A stretch of DNA of 64,000 bases from Sanghuangporus weigelae (GCA_033182465.1 CP137319.1:1550001-1614000), one strand, 5' to 3'. Positions 33,068 through 44,176 are shown, counted from the stretch's first letter. Translations and numbers: made by a program. Notes: a model not told the origin generated them from the sequence alone.

Positions 33068-36000
33068 GGTACACGTTTGTCTCCCATAATGTGGCGAAGA
33101 ACCCCACTTCCCTGTCCGCTCTTTTATTTTTTTACTCTACTAATGACGCAGACTTTATCTGTCTCCAAGAACCACCATGGGCCTTTATTGGGACGACCCG
33201 TAGCGACACCAGCCCCTTAGGGACCGAGGTCAAAGGCCTGCCTTCCACACCTGGGTGGCGGGCCTTTGTCCCCCCGGTACCCCCTAATTCCTTCCCTAGC
33301 GTCGCCATCCTCGCACGCAACTCTTTACCCCGAGGCGCTGTTGGCCTCGATAACACTTTCACACTAAGCCGATATGCAGTCGCTCTTACCTGCGCCACCG
33401 CTACCGGCCCTTTCACTCTCCTTAACTTGTACCTCCCGCCCCGCGGGCTGACTAACTATGACCTGGCCCAAACCGCCATCCTTTCCCTCCAGCTCCCCCC
33501 CACTCGCTCTTTCATCGTGTGCGGGGACTTTAACAGGCATGACCTCTCGTGGTCCACCCCCCTTTTTGGTCGGGCCGACTTCGCCCCGTCTACCCCTCTT
33601 CTTGAATGGACCGCCGACAATGGACTCACCCTGGCCTCTGAGCCAGGGGTGGTCACCCGGCATGATACCAACGGCCGCAACTCGGTTATTGACCTTGTTT
33701 TTGTTTCAGACTCTCTTGCTGGTCCCGGCATGATACCAACGGCCGCAACTCAGTTATTGACCTTGTTTTTGTTTCAGACTCTCTTGCTGGTGTTTGCCCG
33801 GACGAGGCTGTCCGGGTTCACTGGGACCGACCCTCAAGCAGTGACCATGCCGTACTAGAGTGGCACTGGACTCCTACCACTCCTCTGACCAACGATCCTC
33901 TTGCTCCTCCGCGTATTCAGGCGGACTTGGAAGACTCGTATGTCGAAACCTGGAACCCTCTGCTCGAAGACGTTTTTCGCCTCCCTGCTACCACCCCCCC
34001 GGAACTGGACGCGAAAGCATCTAAGTTTCTTCAAGTTATCCGGGACACCGTGGAACAGTTCGCGCTCCCCCCAAAGATTCACAAGGGCGCCAGCGCCCCA
34101 TGGTGGACTTCGGAGTGCGACCGTCTCCTCACCCTCCTACGTCACAGCCCTAGGAACCAACGACGCTCGGCCTCCCTTCAATTGAAGCGGGCCATTCGGC
34201 ATGCTAAGCGCCTGTATTTCCAGGCTATTGTAGAAGATACCACCCCCACCAACATTTGGAGGATGGCTAAGTGGGGTACTGGAGCCCGGCCTGCGCCGGT
34301 AGCTTCACTCCGGACAGGGGACGGTGGCATCGCCAACGATCCCCTGTCCAAGGCACGTACTTTCTCTGAGACATTCTTCCCTGCCCCTCCCATCATCCCC
34401 CTCACTCACCCTCCTCCCCCTAACAACCAGAGCTCCCCGGCTATTTCTGTGACTGAAGTCGGGGTGGCCCTGGCCTCTACCTCTAACACTTCCGCACCAG
34501 GTCTGTCCGGAGTTGGCTATCTCCCCCTTAAATGGGTGTGGCGCTCCTTCCCGACAGAAATGACGCAGCTCTTCAACGACTGTCTGGCTCTAGGACACCA
34601 TCCTGAGCCATGGCGGGCGGCAAGAGTCTGTATGTTACGGAAACCCAACAAACCGGACGCATCTTCCCCACGTGCGTACCGCCCGATCACTCTCGAAGAA
34701 ACATGTGGTAAGCTTCTTGAAAAAGTCATCGCCCGACGCCTTAACTACATGGCCAATGAAGGCCAGGCCCTCCCACTGACCCAGTTTGGCTCCCGATCCT
34801 TATCGGGAGTCACTGACGCATCACAGAACCTCCTAGAATTGATTGAGAGGGGACGGCGGAAAGGCCTTAAGACGTCCGCATTAGCCTGCGACGTCCAGGG
34901 CTTTTTCGACCGCGTTCAACACGCACCCCTCCTGTCCGAGCTCCGTTCCATGGCGTGCCCAGAAGACTTAGTCCGATGGGTTATGTCCTTCTGCTCCTCC
35001 CGATCCACCGCCATTTCTTTCGACGGTTTTACTTCCCCCCTCCTCCCCAAACCTGACCTGGGAGTCCCGCAAGGGTCCCCAGTTTCCCCCATCCTTGCCA
35101 CGCTCTTTGCTCGTGGTGCTCTCTCCCTCTTCGATGACGACGACGACACATTTATCTTCGCCTACGTCGACGACCATCTCCTTGTTGTTCAGTCCACCTC
35201 TTTTGATGTGAATAACGAACTTCTCCTCCGGGCTTTCAATCGCCTGTCCTCTTTCTTGACCTCCTTAGGCCTCTCCTTGGATGCTGCTAAGACCGAACTG
35301 ATACACTTCGGCCGAGGCGGTTTGTCCGGGCCTCTTCTTACTCTCCCTCTCACCCCTCCCCTTGTCCTCCATCCCCTCCGGGCCATCCGTTGGCTTGGTA
35401 TTTGGTGGGAGCCAGGTTTGACGTGGAAGGAGCACACATCCCGAATGCAGTGTAAAGCATCCTCGGCTCTATGTGCCCTGCGTCTCCTTGCAAACACATA
35501 TCGCGGTCTCTCTCCTATCCTCATACGCCGGCTCATTGTTGGCGTCGTGCGCCCTATCCTCCTTTGGGGGGCCCCGGTTTGGTACACTGGGGTCTCCCAA
35601 GCTACTATCCTCAAGCGGCTCCAGAGCGTCCTTGATGCTTCCGCTCGCTTTCTTTTGGGGGTTTTCAAAGAGGCCTCTGCCCTGGCCCTCCGTTTCTTTT
35701 CTTCTCTTATGCCACTTTCCGCTTATCTTCCCAAGCTCAAAGCCTTTGCGGCGTATCGCCGACTTACCCTCCCAAATCCACCCCGCCGGAAATTCACTTC
35801 CGACGGGCCAAAATCCCGTTTTTCTAAAAGTTTCACTGACCCCTTTCCCCGGCTGCCAGCAGAAACCCTACCCCGCTCCGTGTGCCCCCCATGGTCCTCT
35901 ATGAGCTCCCCCTCGCCTCGGATGGTTTTCCACCTCCCCGGCAACGCTAAGGCGGCCCGAAAGGACACTGTGGCTCGTATCAACGCCACGGCATACCCCA

Positions 36001-37145
36001 ACTGCCCTGAATACTTATCCGTCTTCACTGACGGGTCCGCCACTCTCCTCCCGAACCTGCGCTACAGCACGGGCTGGTCCTGGGTTGCCTACTCTATCGG
36101 AGTTGAGGCCCTCCACGCCCAGGGTAACGTTGGCCCTTTCGCCCACTCCACCGACTTAGAAATGACGGCCCTCCTGAAATTGTCGTCGGCTCTAACCTCC
36201 TCACCGGACATGATGCGCTACCTCCGTCAAACACGTTCCCTCAACATTTATACCGACTGCCTCCCAGCCCTTTCCATGCTGGAGAGGCCTACTCGGTCCC
36301 CTGGCCTCCAGGTGGCACTCGAAACCCGGGCCCTTTTTTTGACTGCCCTCACGCGATTCCCCCGCCTAACCATTCACTTCCACTGGTGCCCCGGCCATGA
36401 AAACATCGTTGGCAACGAACGAGCTGATGAGCTTGCTCGGGATGCAGCTCGCCATGACCCTGACCACGAACTCAACCCTACCTTGCGCTACCTACGCTCT
36501 CTTGCTTCCCACAGGGCTCTTCAACTCTGGCGGGGACAACATCGGGCATGGGAGCCAACCACTCGCCTTGGCCGTATGGCCAAGCGTGCTTGTGTAGGCG
36601 AAGTCTCCCACAAACCCCACCCGCTCCTCCGGCTCCCGGCCCCGCGATGGGTCAAGGCGCGAGCCGCCCAACTTCTTACCGGGTGTGGTCGCTTCGGGGA
36701 TTATTTCCACGAACGGCATATTGTTGGCCCCAGTTACAGGTGCCGACATTGCGACCTCCGCTTCCCGCCACTCGAATCTCGCACGCATATCCTTCTTGAC
36801 TGCGCGGCGACAATTGACATTCGGTCCAAAGCTTGGGATAGGGACCCACCCTCAGATGAAGAGGCGTGGCTCCACCCGGACAACTGCGACCGCTTACTTT
36901 GGTTCATCGCCAACTCCCGTCCTCTGGCCTTAACTGCGGCCATAGAGAATGAGTTGACGGCCGACCTACCAGATCCTGGACCCCCTAAGCACCGCGACCG
37001 CCCTAACCCGGCCCTCGAGGCAGCCAGGAACCAGATTCGCGAGGAATTTCTCGCCGAAGGGAGAGCTCTTGAGGGCCCCTTCTTCGACCAAGCTTTCTTT
37101 ACAGCTCGGGTTCACACGATCTACTGGGCACACGGACCGCTCTAG
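33064..37145 (+). pseudogene. LINE ORF2: APE endonuclease, reverse transcriptase, RNase H
   Basis: The endonuclease part (33064 to about 33,796) shows SHNVAKN, LQEPPW, GDFNRHDLSW and RNSVIDLVFVS. A 68-bp tandem duplication then shifts the frame. The remaining frame, open to 37145, carries reverse transcriptase (GVPQGSPVSPILATLFARGA, FAYVDDHLLVV), RNase H (SVFTDGSATLL, the DCLPAL region, HWCPGHENIVGNERADELAR) and a terminal CCHC-type motif (CRHCDLRFPPLESRTHILLDC, near 36,740). Apart from the duplication the RT part is open throughout. Confidence 0.88.
33661..33796 (+). repeat. 68-bp tandem duplication in LINE ORF2
   Basis: Copies at 33661-33728 and 33729-33796 are nearly identical (one clear substitution plus end drift). 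The unit length is not a multiple of three, so it breaks the link between the endonuclease and reverse transcriptase parts. Confidence 0.85.
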
Positions 37146-37398
37146 GGCGTATGCAGGTAAGACCACCTATTCTATCTTCTAATGACTACGGGCGAGCGCC
37201 CATTTGTGTTCGCTAGTATTTAGTTATAGACCGTCACTTCTACTATCAAGCCACCTTTACCTTCACCGCCTTTGGGCAGGCCTCCCTTGGACTTAGTCGT
37301 CTAGTCAGGCGGGAACTCTGTATCCCTGCGCACATGTATCTATTATAGCATCTGACGCGCAATATAAATCTTACTTAAAAAAAAATATATATATATAT
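37146..37398 (+). other. LINE 3' UTR and tail
   Basis: A non-coding stretch after ORF2 ends in an A run at 37377-37385 and an AT dinucleotide repeat that merges with the duplication ATATACGCGCGTA. This is the expected 3' end of a target-primed LINE insertion. Confidence 0.75.
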
Positions 37399-37402
37399 AT
37401 AT

Positions 37403-37507
37403 ACGCGCGTATCCGTATCTCAGTTCAAAATTATACGCTCGTATTTTATACGAGCGTATGCGTATATGCCTAAAATTATACGCGCGTATCGTATACGATA
37501 CGCGCGC
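37403..37507. repeat. Right subterminal CGTATACG palindrome array
   Basis: The same word family as the left array (ACGCGCGTAT, CGTATACGATACG, TACGAGCGTATGCG), running up to the right terminus of the MITE. Part of it (37399-37411) duplicates 17909-17921 as the LINE target-site duplication. Confidence 0.7.
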
Positions 37508-37522
37508 AGCCCTACCTACGAC

Positions 37523-38221
37523 GAAAGATTCACATAAAGTAGACCTTCGCCCGGAAGGGCACATCAATCATCGCAGATGCTTGACAACAAATGAAGCTCT
37601 CTGCCATTATGGTTCTCCAGGCGCATGTTACGGGAGTTGGTAAGTACGAAGAATCTGTTGATGTTCGTCATCCAGGTCGGATTTGGCACGATCCAGCCAT
37701 TGCCCTTTTCACTTGCCCCCATGACTGCGCCTGTTGTCTCGTTGACGATCGATCTTGTAACACGTATGATAGTTCTGCGATATATATCACCACTTAGTGC
37801 AGTAAGTCCCGTTCATGGAACTATCTGGTGCGATAATGTATCAAATCCCAAGAACAAGTCGCAGTATTCACCATCTCCATCATCTACTGCCAATAGGCAC
37901 AAAGTCAAAAAAGAGGAGCTGGTCAAGACCCCGGTAGTCAGGACAAACTTGTTCGCGGGAAATCGTTCATATTCTTCTCGTACATATACTTGATACGAGA
38001 CGATGCAACCCGAAAGGCCAAGTTTGCTCAGATGATTTCCCGGCTTTTCGCTCAAGGCTTTATAGATGTGATAAGATCTACTGTATCATCGTTGCTCGAA
38101 ACGAGTCCGCAGAGCACTCGCGAGATTGTTCAACGACGAAGTCGAACTGTGCTGTTTTGTTGTCTTCTATCCTCAGAAGTCAATATCATAGTCGCCTTTC
38201 GGCGACTGTCATTAATGTTGA
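37523..38221. other. Unassigned stretch, possible gene remnant
   Basis: Moderate open frames exist on both strands, none recognised. On the - strand, 37813-38055 and part of 37590-37790 read as hydrophilic peptide (for example ASEKGNGWIVPNPTWMTNIN), which might be exons or decayed exons of a gene. On the + strand the same stretch is hydrophobic. I cannot decide between gene, remnant and chance. Confidence 0.3.
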
Positions 38222-38364
38222 TAGGGTTCCGACCGTATCGTATACGGATACGGCCGAGCCTTATACGGATACGACCGTATATTTGGTGGTCAAGCTCTCA
38301 TACATACGGATACGGAATACCCGTATACGGGGCATACGGCATATACGGAGGTTCCGGAACTCTA
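38222..38364. mobile_element. Short hAT-like MITE relative (143 bp)
   Basis: It begins TAGGGTTCCG and ends with the inverted CGGAACTCTA, with CGTATACGGATACGG-type words between. Both termini and internal words resemble the larger MITE at 17386-37514. I find no matching 8-bp flanking repeat, so the ends may be eroded or misplaced. Confidence 0.5.
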
Positions 38365-38839
38365 CTGAATCAGGGCGTAATAAGAAATATTTTTTCAAAG
38401 TATTCAAAGTTTACCTCGATGCAATAAAGGTTCTGTTCACTGATAATGGTGGTTAGGGATGATTTTCATAGGTGTCCGAGCAGATCAGTGTATATGCGGA
38501 TGTGTGTGAGTAATCACCGACTGACAATCTTGATTCTTGCAAGTCTTTCTGTAGGCTAGCTAGAACAATCTTGTGTTGCATTGGCAGTCCTAGCAGTAGT
38601 TTCTCCGTGTCGCCATCATCAGCCAGCCTTGGGGACATGCAAGATGTTCCCCGGAACTATGAAACATGTACTGATACTGATACTTACTTATACTTGTAAG
38701 GATTATGTAACATAGTTAGATGCTGCGTGTGAAATCTAAACTATACAGCATCGCCGGAAGCGGACAGCGGCAAGATCGACATCTCCAGGCAGGCATTGAC
38801 TTTCACAATTCCCGACGACGATAACCAATTCTCAACAAA
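38365..38839. other. Promoter side of eL43
   Basis: Non-coding stretch upstream of the ribosomal protein gene. A 61-codon - strand frame (38453-38638) is unsupported. I name no motif with confidence. Confidence 0.4.
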
Positions 38840-39347
38840 ATGGTGAGCTGCTCTGACGCATTGAGGATGGCGTTTCTAATGCTGCCGGGCATAGACAAAG
38901 CGAACTCGTAAGGTTGGCGTCACCGGAAAGTACGGTACTGTGAGTGGTACTCTCCAGCACGGGTGCGAAGACAGATGCTTAAACATCGTGAATAGCGCTA
39001 CGGAGCATCCTTGCGCAAGCAGGTAAAAAAGATGGAGATCACGCAGCACGCCCGTTATACTTGCACATTCTGTGGCAAGGTGAGAGTCTATTTTGTTCGT
39101 TGTTTTTACTATGTGGCATTAATACGGGTTGCCTTGTTGTAGGATTCCGTTAAGCGCACTGCTGTTGGTATCTGGGGGTGCCGTGCGTGCAAGAAGATCA
39201 TTGCAGGAGGTGCTTGGACAGTGTCAACGACTGCTGCTGCCACCGTCAGAAGGTGCGGTGAAATTTTATCTTTGCTTCTGCTTGTATTAAAATATACTTT
39301 TTTTATTCAGTACCATTCGTCGACTTCGCGAAATCACCGAGGCTTAG
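38840..39347 (+). CDS. RPL43: Ribosomal protein eL43 (L37a), large subunit
   Basis: Five exons: 38840-38842, 38895-38939, 38996-39079, 39143-39252 and 39311-39347. The first coding exon is the ATG alone. Translation gives a highly conserved 92-residue-class protein: [35 protein letters not shown], the zinc-ribbon cysteines CTFCGK and [21 protein letters not shown] and the end RRLREITEA. It is part of the 60S subunit. All introns are GT-AG and short. The intron-rich 5' end is usual for fungal ribosomal protein genes. Confidence 0.95.
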
Positions 39348-39607
39348 ACATTCGATATGTTTCCTATGTACTCGCATGTTTCTGTTACCACTATCCTTGA
39401 AATGACCATGCCTCAATTTGATGGTTCCGCATTGAAAATTGCTCAAATATCAACGTTTTGATCTATCAGGCCATCTCGATGCGAAGAAATGCGATTCTGA
39501 GCGCTGCAGGGATCTCCTGAGACTCTAGCGATAAGGCAGTCAATTAATCCAGCGAGACATGCATGATAGATATCGTTATCGTTGTGAGATTGAAGGTTGT
39601 TTGTCAA

Positions 39608-41233
39608 CTACACACTTCTCCAGTCGGGAGGTCTGCTCCAAAGATCAAGCTCAATGCCCTGCTGGTTGCAGGCTTGTTGCGCATCCGGACATGGATGATT
39701 TACGGGCTCTCCATTCTCCTCGACGGGCGCACGGTAGAATGGAATCTCGTAGTTGAAGATGACAATCTTCTTAAGTTTCTTCATCCGTTCATTTCTCACC
39801 AATTCCGGTAGATGTCTCTCGACCAGATTCCAAGGGCTCATCCACATATCGAACCAACTGAAACACAGCTCTTCCGTCGTTGATGGAATGACGTCCAAAA
39901 ACTCTGTTACCGGTGCTGTTTGGCCTTGTATGTGAAGATGTCTGACGCCTGAGCACGCTTGCAGAAGAGTTCGCGCCTGGGCTAAGTTGAACTCCACGAA
40001 GCCACCTTTATTAATGAGGTGCAGTGTATCCAGATTCGCCAATGCCTCCTGAGCGCCGGGATATAGTCGGAATACCTCCGCAATTCTGAGAGTTCCGATT
40101 AATGTTATATCCAGCGTTAGCTTTGTCCTTCTGCTGTCGACAACGAGGGCCTGCAGGAGCCAGCCTACTCTGTTCAATTGCATGTCACCTGGCGAAATAC
40201 AGATTCGAAGCTCGATAAGCTGACGTCGAAGACGCGCACCAGCTAAGGCTCCAGATGCTGCGTGAAAACTCCAGCCACTAATCTCTAGGACCTTCAGTTT
40301 CGGAAGACGTCGGAGAGCATCTGCTAGGTACGCAAAGTCGCAGCTTGGGTATCCGTGAGCACAATGCCACGATAGACTCTCTAGCGTATCGATTTGGGAT
40401 ATTACAGGCAGCAGCATGTCTTCACGCAACCCGCTTTCCTTCAGTGTCAGGCTTCGTAGTTTCGGCAGGCGCTTGAGAAGGTTACAGAGGTCTATCTCGA
40501 CCTCGCCAGGCCGTGCAGGTGTATCTATGCTTCCAGGATGGTAGCCGTGGTTCCATACATCGCCAAGCGCCACAACAAGTTCTCGAGTATGACGGCCCGG
40601 AAGTGGACTTCGCAGAAGGCGCAAGATAGCTAGAGGAGACCTGGCAACGATGCGAGCTGCAAGACGATGCTGGCTTGGGACAGTCCATAAACGGTGAACA
40701 AGAGCCAAGGTGCGAAGACAATCCGCCCTCTGTCGCTCCGGCGCATCTACAAGAGGAATTTGAGGCTGCAGTGGTTCGTCAACCAACTCCGTATCTGTTG
40801 CAATTGAGTCTAGGATCCGCTCCAGGATAGGGTATGGGACCTCTCCGAGGCTGCTGTGTTTTTTTTCGTTTTCGGCGCCACTCGAAAAGAACGGAGGGGA
40901 GGGCACGATCCCTTCTCGTACTTTCTGCGTATTCAACCTGTGGTTGGCAACCACAATGTCGATTTCAGACGCATCGTTCAACGTGACATCCTCAAGTTTG
41001 AATTCCGGATGGTGCAGAATGTCAAGAAACAGATTTAAAGTTGGTACGCCGAGACCTGATTCGAGTCGTAGTCGGGCGATGAGAGCGTCTGCAATGCTAG
41101 GAAAAGGCGTTGAAGTCTTGGAACCAGGGTCATATGCGGAGAACGAATCTTCGAGGAGACTGAAACTACTCGTCGAAAGAGTAACTGAGAATTCGAGTTG
41201 ACCTTGACTTGGAGCACGTCTTTCGATCGACAT
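39608..41233 (-). CDS. F-box-like / leucine-rich-repeat-type protein, hypothetical
   Basis: A single-exon gene of 541 residues. Around residues 130-200, VPYPILERILDSIATD ... LRTLALVHRLWTVPSQ resembles a diverged F-box helix pair. It is followed by LRR-like strands (LPKLRSLTLKESGL, LPKLKVLEISGWSF, LANLDTLHLINKG). Agaricomycetes have large, fast-evolving families of such proteins, usually substrate adaptors of SCF ubiquitin ligases, though this role is only inferred. It is convergent with eL43. Confidence 0.65.
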   Translation of the reverse strand: MSIERRAPSQGQLEFSVTLSTSSFSLLEDSFSAYDPGSKTSTPFPSIADALIARLRLESGLGVPTLNLFLDILHHPEFKLEDVTLNDASEIDIVVANHRLNTQKVREGIVPSPPFFSSGAENEKKHSSLGEVPYPILERILDSIATDTELVDEPLQPQIPLVDAPERQRADCLRTLALVHRLWTVPSQHRLAARIVARSPLAILRLLRSPLPGRHTRELVVALGDVWNHGYHPGSIDTPARPGEVEIDLCNLLKRLPKLRSLTLKESGLREDMLLPVISQIDTLESLSWHCAHGYPSCDFAYLADALRRLPKLKVLEISGWSFHAASGALAGARLRRQLIELRICISPGDMQLNRVGWLLQALVVDSRRTKLTLDITLIGTLRIAEVFRLYPGAQEALANLDTLHLINKGGFVEFNLAQARTLLQACSGVRHLHIQGQTAPVTEFLDVIPSTTEELCFSWFDMWMSPWNLVERHLPELVRNERMKKLKKIVIFNYEIPFYRAPVEENGEPVNHPCPDAQQACNQQGIELDLWSRPPDWRSV

Positions 41234-42016
41234 GCGGGTTTGGTGGAGGTAAAAGTGCTACGATCCATCTCGCTGCTCGAATATAAGAGAGATGCAGGGC
41301 GGCAGTTGAGGGTCCGCCGGGGTGAGCATAGTAGACAGATTCATTTGGATAAGGCATGTTACTCGCCGCACGCCACGCAGATATGCAGTCTCCCGAAAGA
41401 GATTGAACGCCTCACACGAGACGTTTCCTCGATAACCGTTGTGTGGCGAAATTCCCCCTGAAGTTACTTTGTGCGGCGTATAGATTTATAGTCTAAATAC
41501 AAGTTGGAGACATTGTAGTACTCTCATACTGGATGAACGTCGTGGCTGGCTGAAGAAAGAATTTCAATTCATGCTGTGGTGTGGTAATTACACACTGGTA
41601 TACATAGCACCAATCAAGGCCAAATATGATAAAACAAAATTTCTTCTCGTTTTGTTACCGGATAAATACAACAAGTCTGCGCATTAGCCTCTTTACTACT
41701 AAATGTCCAGAATTGATCGATCAATTGATTTACTTCTTTGACTCTCGTCGTACTCCCGTGAGATGAGTAAGACGGTAGCAGGGAAAGAAAAATGTTATAG
41801 AATACAGCTGCTGTTGTGATGGTTGGTATAAAAAGGAAACGAACAGACAACAAGCCGACGACAAACAAACGGGCAGATAGACAGACAGCTAGGAAAACAT
41901 TGCAGTCTACTCCGTTCATGCATGACGTGTCGAGTCTAGGGCTGCACAAGACTCCGATAACGAAATAATATGGACAAGAAATGGTAATTGGTGATTAACC
42001 AAAGGGTCGAAAACCA
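41234..42016. other. Intergenic between F-box-like gene and PP2A subunit
   Basis: It should hold the F-box gene promoter (right of 41233 on its strand) and the 3' end of the PP2A gene. No conserved frame or RNA is seen. Confidence 0.5.
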
Positions 42017-43802
42017 CTATGCTGCACTGTAAAGGAAGAGATTATTTGTCGCCGCGATCTACAGAACAACAGCGTCAGACGGCATCGAGAGGTTGTAACG
42101 GCAGACATAATGAAAAAGACGTACGGCAATCGTATTTTCTCTAGGGTGCCAGCTCCCATGCAGTATCTTCTTATTAAAGTCAAGTGTCTCCAGGTTCATC
42201 TGTTCCTTTAATCCGCCTGGTCGGACACCGTTCTTTTGCGGTACTCCTTTATTGAGGCCATGCACGCCCATCTTTTTCGCCTTGAAAGCCGACTTGTCTG
42301 CTTGCAGGACAATATCGTTTGTCGAGTCGTTTGGCGACTCTACGTCAAATATCCGGAAATAATTATGGTACGACCCCGTCATTACGTGCCTACAGAGACA
42401 AACGGCATTAGAGTTGAAGTAGAGATGGCGGAAGAACTTACGACCCATCCCCACTAAACATGCATTCAAACTTGTCGAATATGCAATCATTTTCGTATAA
42501 ATCGCAGAGCTTCCCTCGTAGATGATCGTGGATTTGTATAGTTTTCAGAGGTCGGGACTCCATGTTGGCGTCCCAAATCTTCAACGAGAGGTAGTCGCGC
42601 GAGAGAATGTATCGTCCATCACGACTGAACTTGACATCGGAGATAGATGATATAATCTCTGAGAAAAAAGAGCGCGTTGACGGATCCTCCTCTTCCTCGA
42701 ATACTATAAACACATGATAAGTATCAGAGGATATTACTAAGCCACCGCACTCACGTTTGACGTGTCGGTCGCACAGAGCTGATTCGCGCATATCGGCCAA
42801 CTTTATCGTTCCTTTCGAGCTCGAATACATGAAAAGATTGCACTGTGTAGGATGGAACTCCGCGGCTGTTATCACTTCTGTTAGCTCCTCCATGTTGACC
42901 GGCTTGATATCAACGATGTCTAGAGGCAAACGTCAAAGGCGATTGGCCGAAATATGGGGAAAAGACGAACTGAAGCTCTGATCACTGATGTTCAAGTTCC
43001 ATAAATTGATTCGAAGGTCGTCAGCTGATATATACGTCTCTCCATCCGAGTTTATGGATATCGAGTTGATATGATACGCATGTGCGTTTGAATAGACCTT
43101 CCGCGGTACGGCGGTGACAATGTTATCTTGTGCGACCATACGTGGAAGTCGAAGAGCACCGGGATTTACAGGTGGCGCAATCTGTCGTTGCCCGTCATGG
43201 TGATTGGATTCCGCGACAACCTTTAGTGACCGCTCAAACACTTTCCATAATTTGATTGTTTTGTCTGTACGGAGATTAGCCGGGCCCGGGAAGATGGTGG
43301 AGAAAGGCCTACCGTTTGTCGATAACAGGAAATGTGCAGAATTTTGACGCTTGCACCACTTGATTTTGTTTATTTTTTCCTCGATTTCCAGAGATTTTAG
43401 ATAGTCGAATTCCGGTTCGTGTGATTGGAATTCTGTGTAAAACTTGTATTCGCAACCCTTTTTCTATTTGAGGAACAGATGAACACGCATGCAAGGAGCA
43501 TGAGGTGTAAGTGAGGGTCTTGCCCTGCCACGAGTAGCGAGAGGAGAGTGGACTTACCGCCTCATTGCGCTCGAAGAGGACTACCCGACCACCCTTGTCA
43601 CCGGTAGCGAGATAGTTTCCTGTTGAATCGAACTCGACGGTTGAGATGATGTCGGCTATTCGAGGAAGAGTGAGATAAAGGAAAGAAACAGGCACCATAA
43701 ATATAATGCGGCACCTTCAGTAATATCCTCGACTTCTCCCTTGTCCCCGAAGCATTGCGCAAATCTCCAGCCCCCTGAGCCAGATGCGTCACTGTCCATC
43801 AT
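42017..43802 (-). CDS. Protein phosphatase 2A regulatory subunit B (PR55/Cdc55/Pab1)
   Basis: A WD40 beta-propeller subunit that targets PP2A to substrates in mitotic exit and the cell cycle. The start [20 protein letters not shown] is followed by the PR55 signatures [20 protein letters not shown] and [19 protein letters not shown]. Later exons show [50 protein letters not shown] and CMFSGDGS. The C-terminal strand NNLFLYSAA is on a small last exon reached by an intron at about 42,060-42,124. Without that splice the protein would end in an unrelated peptide, so the stop at 42017-42019 is preferred. About eight short introns. Confidence 0.9.
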
Positions 43803-44176
43803 TTGAATAGCTACGAATGAATAGGAGTGAAGAGAATGTTGCTGAGAGAGGAGAGTACTGGGGACTGAGGAAGGGCGGAGGGTGTCAAATGCGAAACTGT
43901 AGATGTAACGATGACCGGAAGATGTAATGCTCTGGGTTGTTGAAGAGTGCTGGCTAGCCGAGGATGATGAGGAATGGGAGAAGTGCGGTGTGGATGGCGA
44001 GTGGAGGGCGGGCGTTGAGATGAGGATGAAAGTAGATGCTTGAAAGCTTCAAGTCGCGCGGCAAAGGGAGACTTATTTGGCTTTGTGTACGCCGCCTTTG
44101 CGCTTTAACCACCACCACCACCACCACCATCGACCGTAACGCTTCTTGGCCTGCCGTACACTCGCCCCATCACACA
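43803..44176. promoter_or_regulatory. Divergent promoter of PP2A-B and COX9
   Basis: About 370 bp between two outward-facing starts. An ACC trinucleotide repeat (about 44,108-44,128) lies in the 5' leader of COX9. No clear TATA. Confidence 0.5.

Larger units (their letters stand above)
17922..37398 (+). mobile_element. Tad-like LINE retrotransposon with RNase H (about 6.3 kb without inserts)
   Basis: A non-LTR retrotransposon on the + strand with ORF1 (zinc knuckles), ORF2 (APE endonuclease, reverse transcriptase, RNase H, terminal CCHC) and an A-run plus AT-repeat tail. It is flanked by a 13-bp duplication, ATATACGCGCGTA (17909-17921 and 37399-37411). The 5' UTR is only 64 bp, so the copy looks near full length. 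Its coding parts are C-rich, unlike the flanking DNA. It is broken by a stop in ORF1, a 68-bp duplication in ORF2, two solo-LTR insertions with an inversion between them, and the Gypsy insertion. RNase H downstream of RT is characteristic of the fungal Tad clade. Confidence 0.85.
17386..37514. mobile_element. hAT-like MITE hosting the whole nest (about 0.63 kb without inserts)
   Basis: The outermost element starts TAGGGCTCCGC at 17386 and ends with the inverted counterpart GCGCAGCCCTA at 37514. It is flanked by a perfect 8-bp direct repeat, CCTACGAC (17378-17385 and 37515-37522). TAGGG termini and 8-bp duplications are the hAT superfamily signature. Both ends carry arrays of CGTATACG/GCGTAT words. 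The middle (about 17,560-17,880) is unremarkable A/T-rich sequence with no transposase visible, so it would be non-autonomous. The LINE is inserted at 17921/37399. The superfamily call rests on the termini and duplications only. Confidence 0.75.

Noticed and set aside
42059-42183. Unusual C-terminus of the PP2A B subunit ending at 42059
   Set aside because: The conserved C-terminal strand NNLFLY is recovered by a short intron and a last exon ending at 42017, so the other end is intron read-through.
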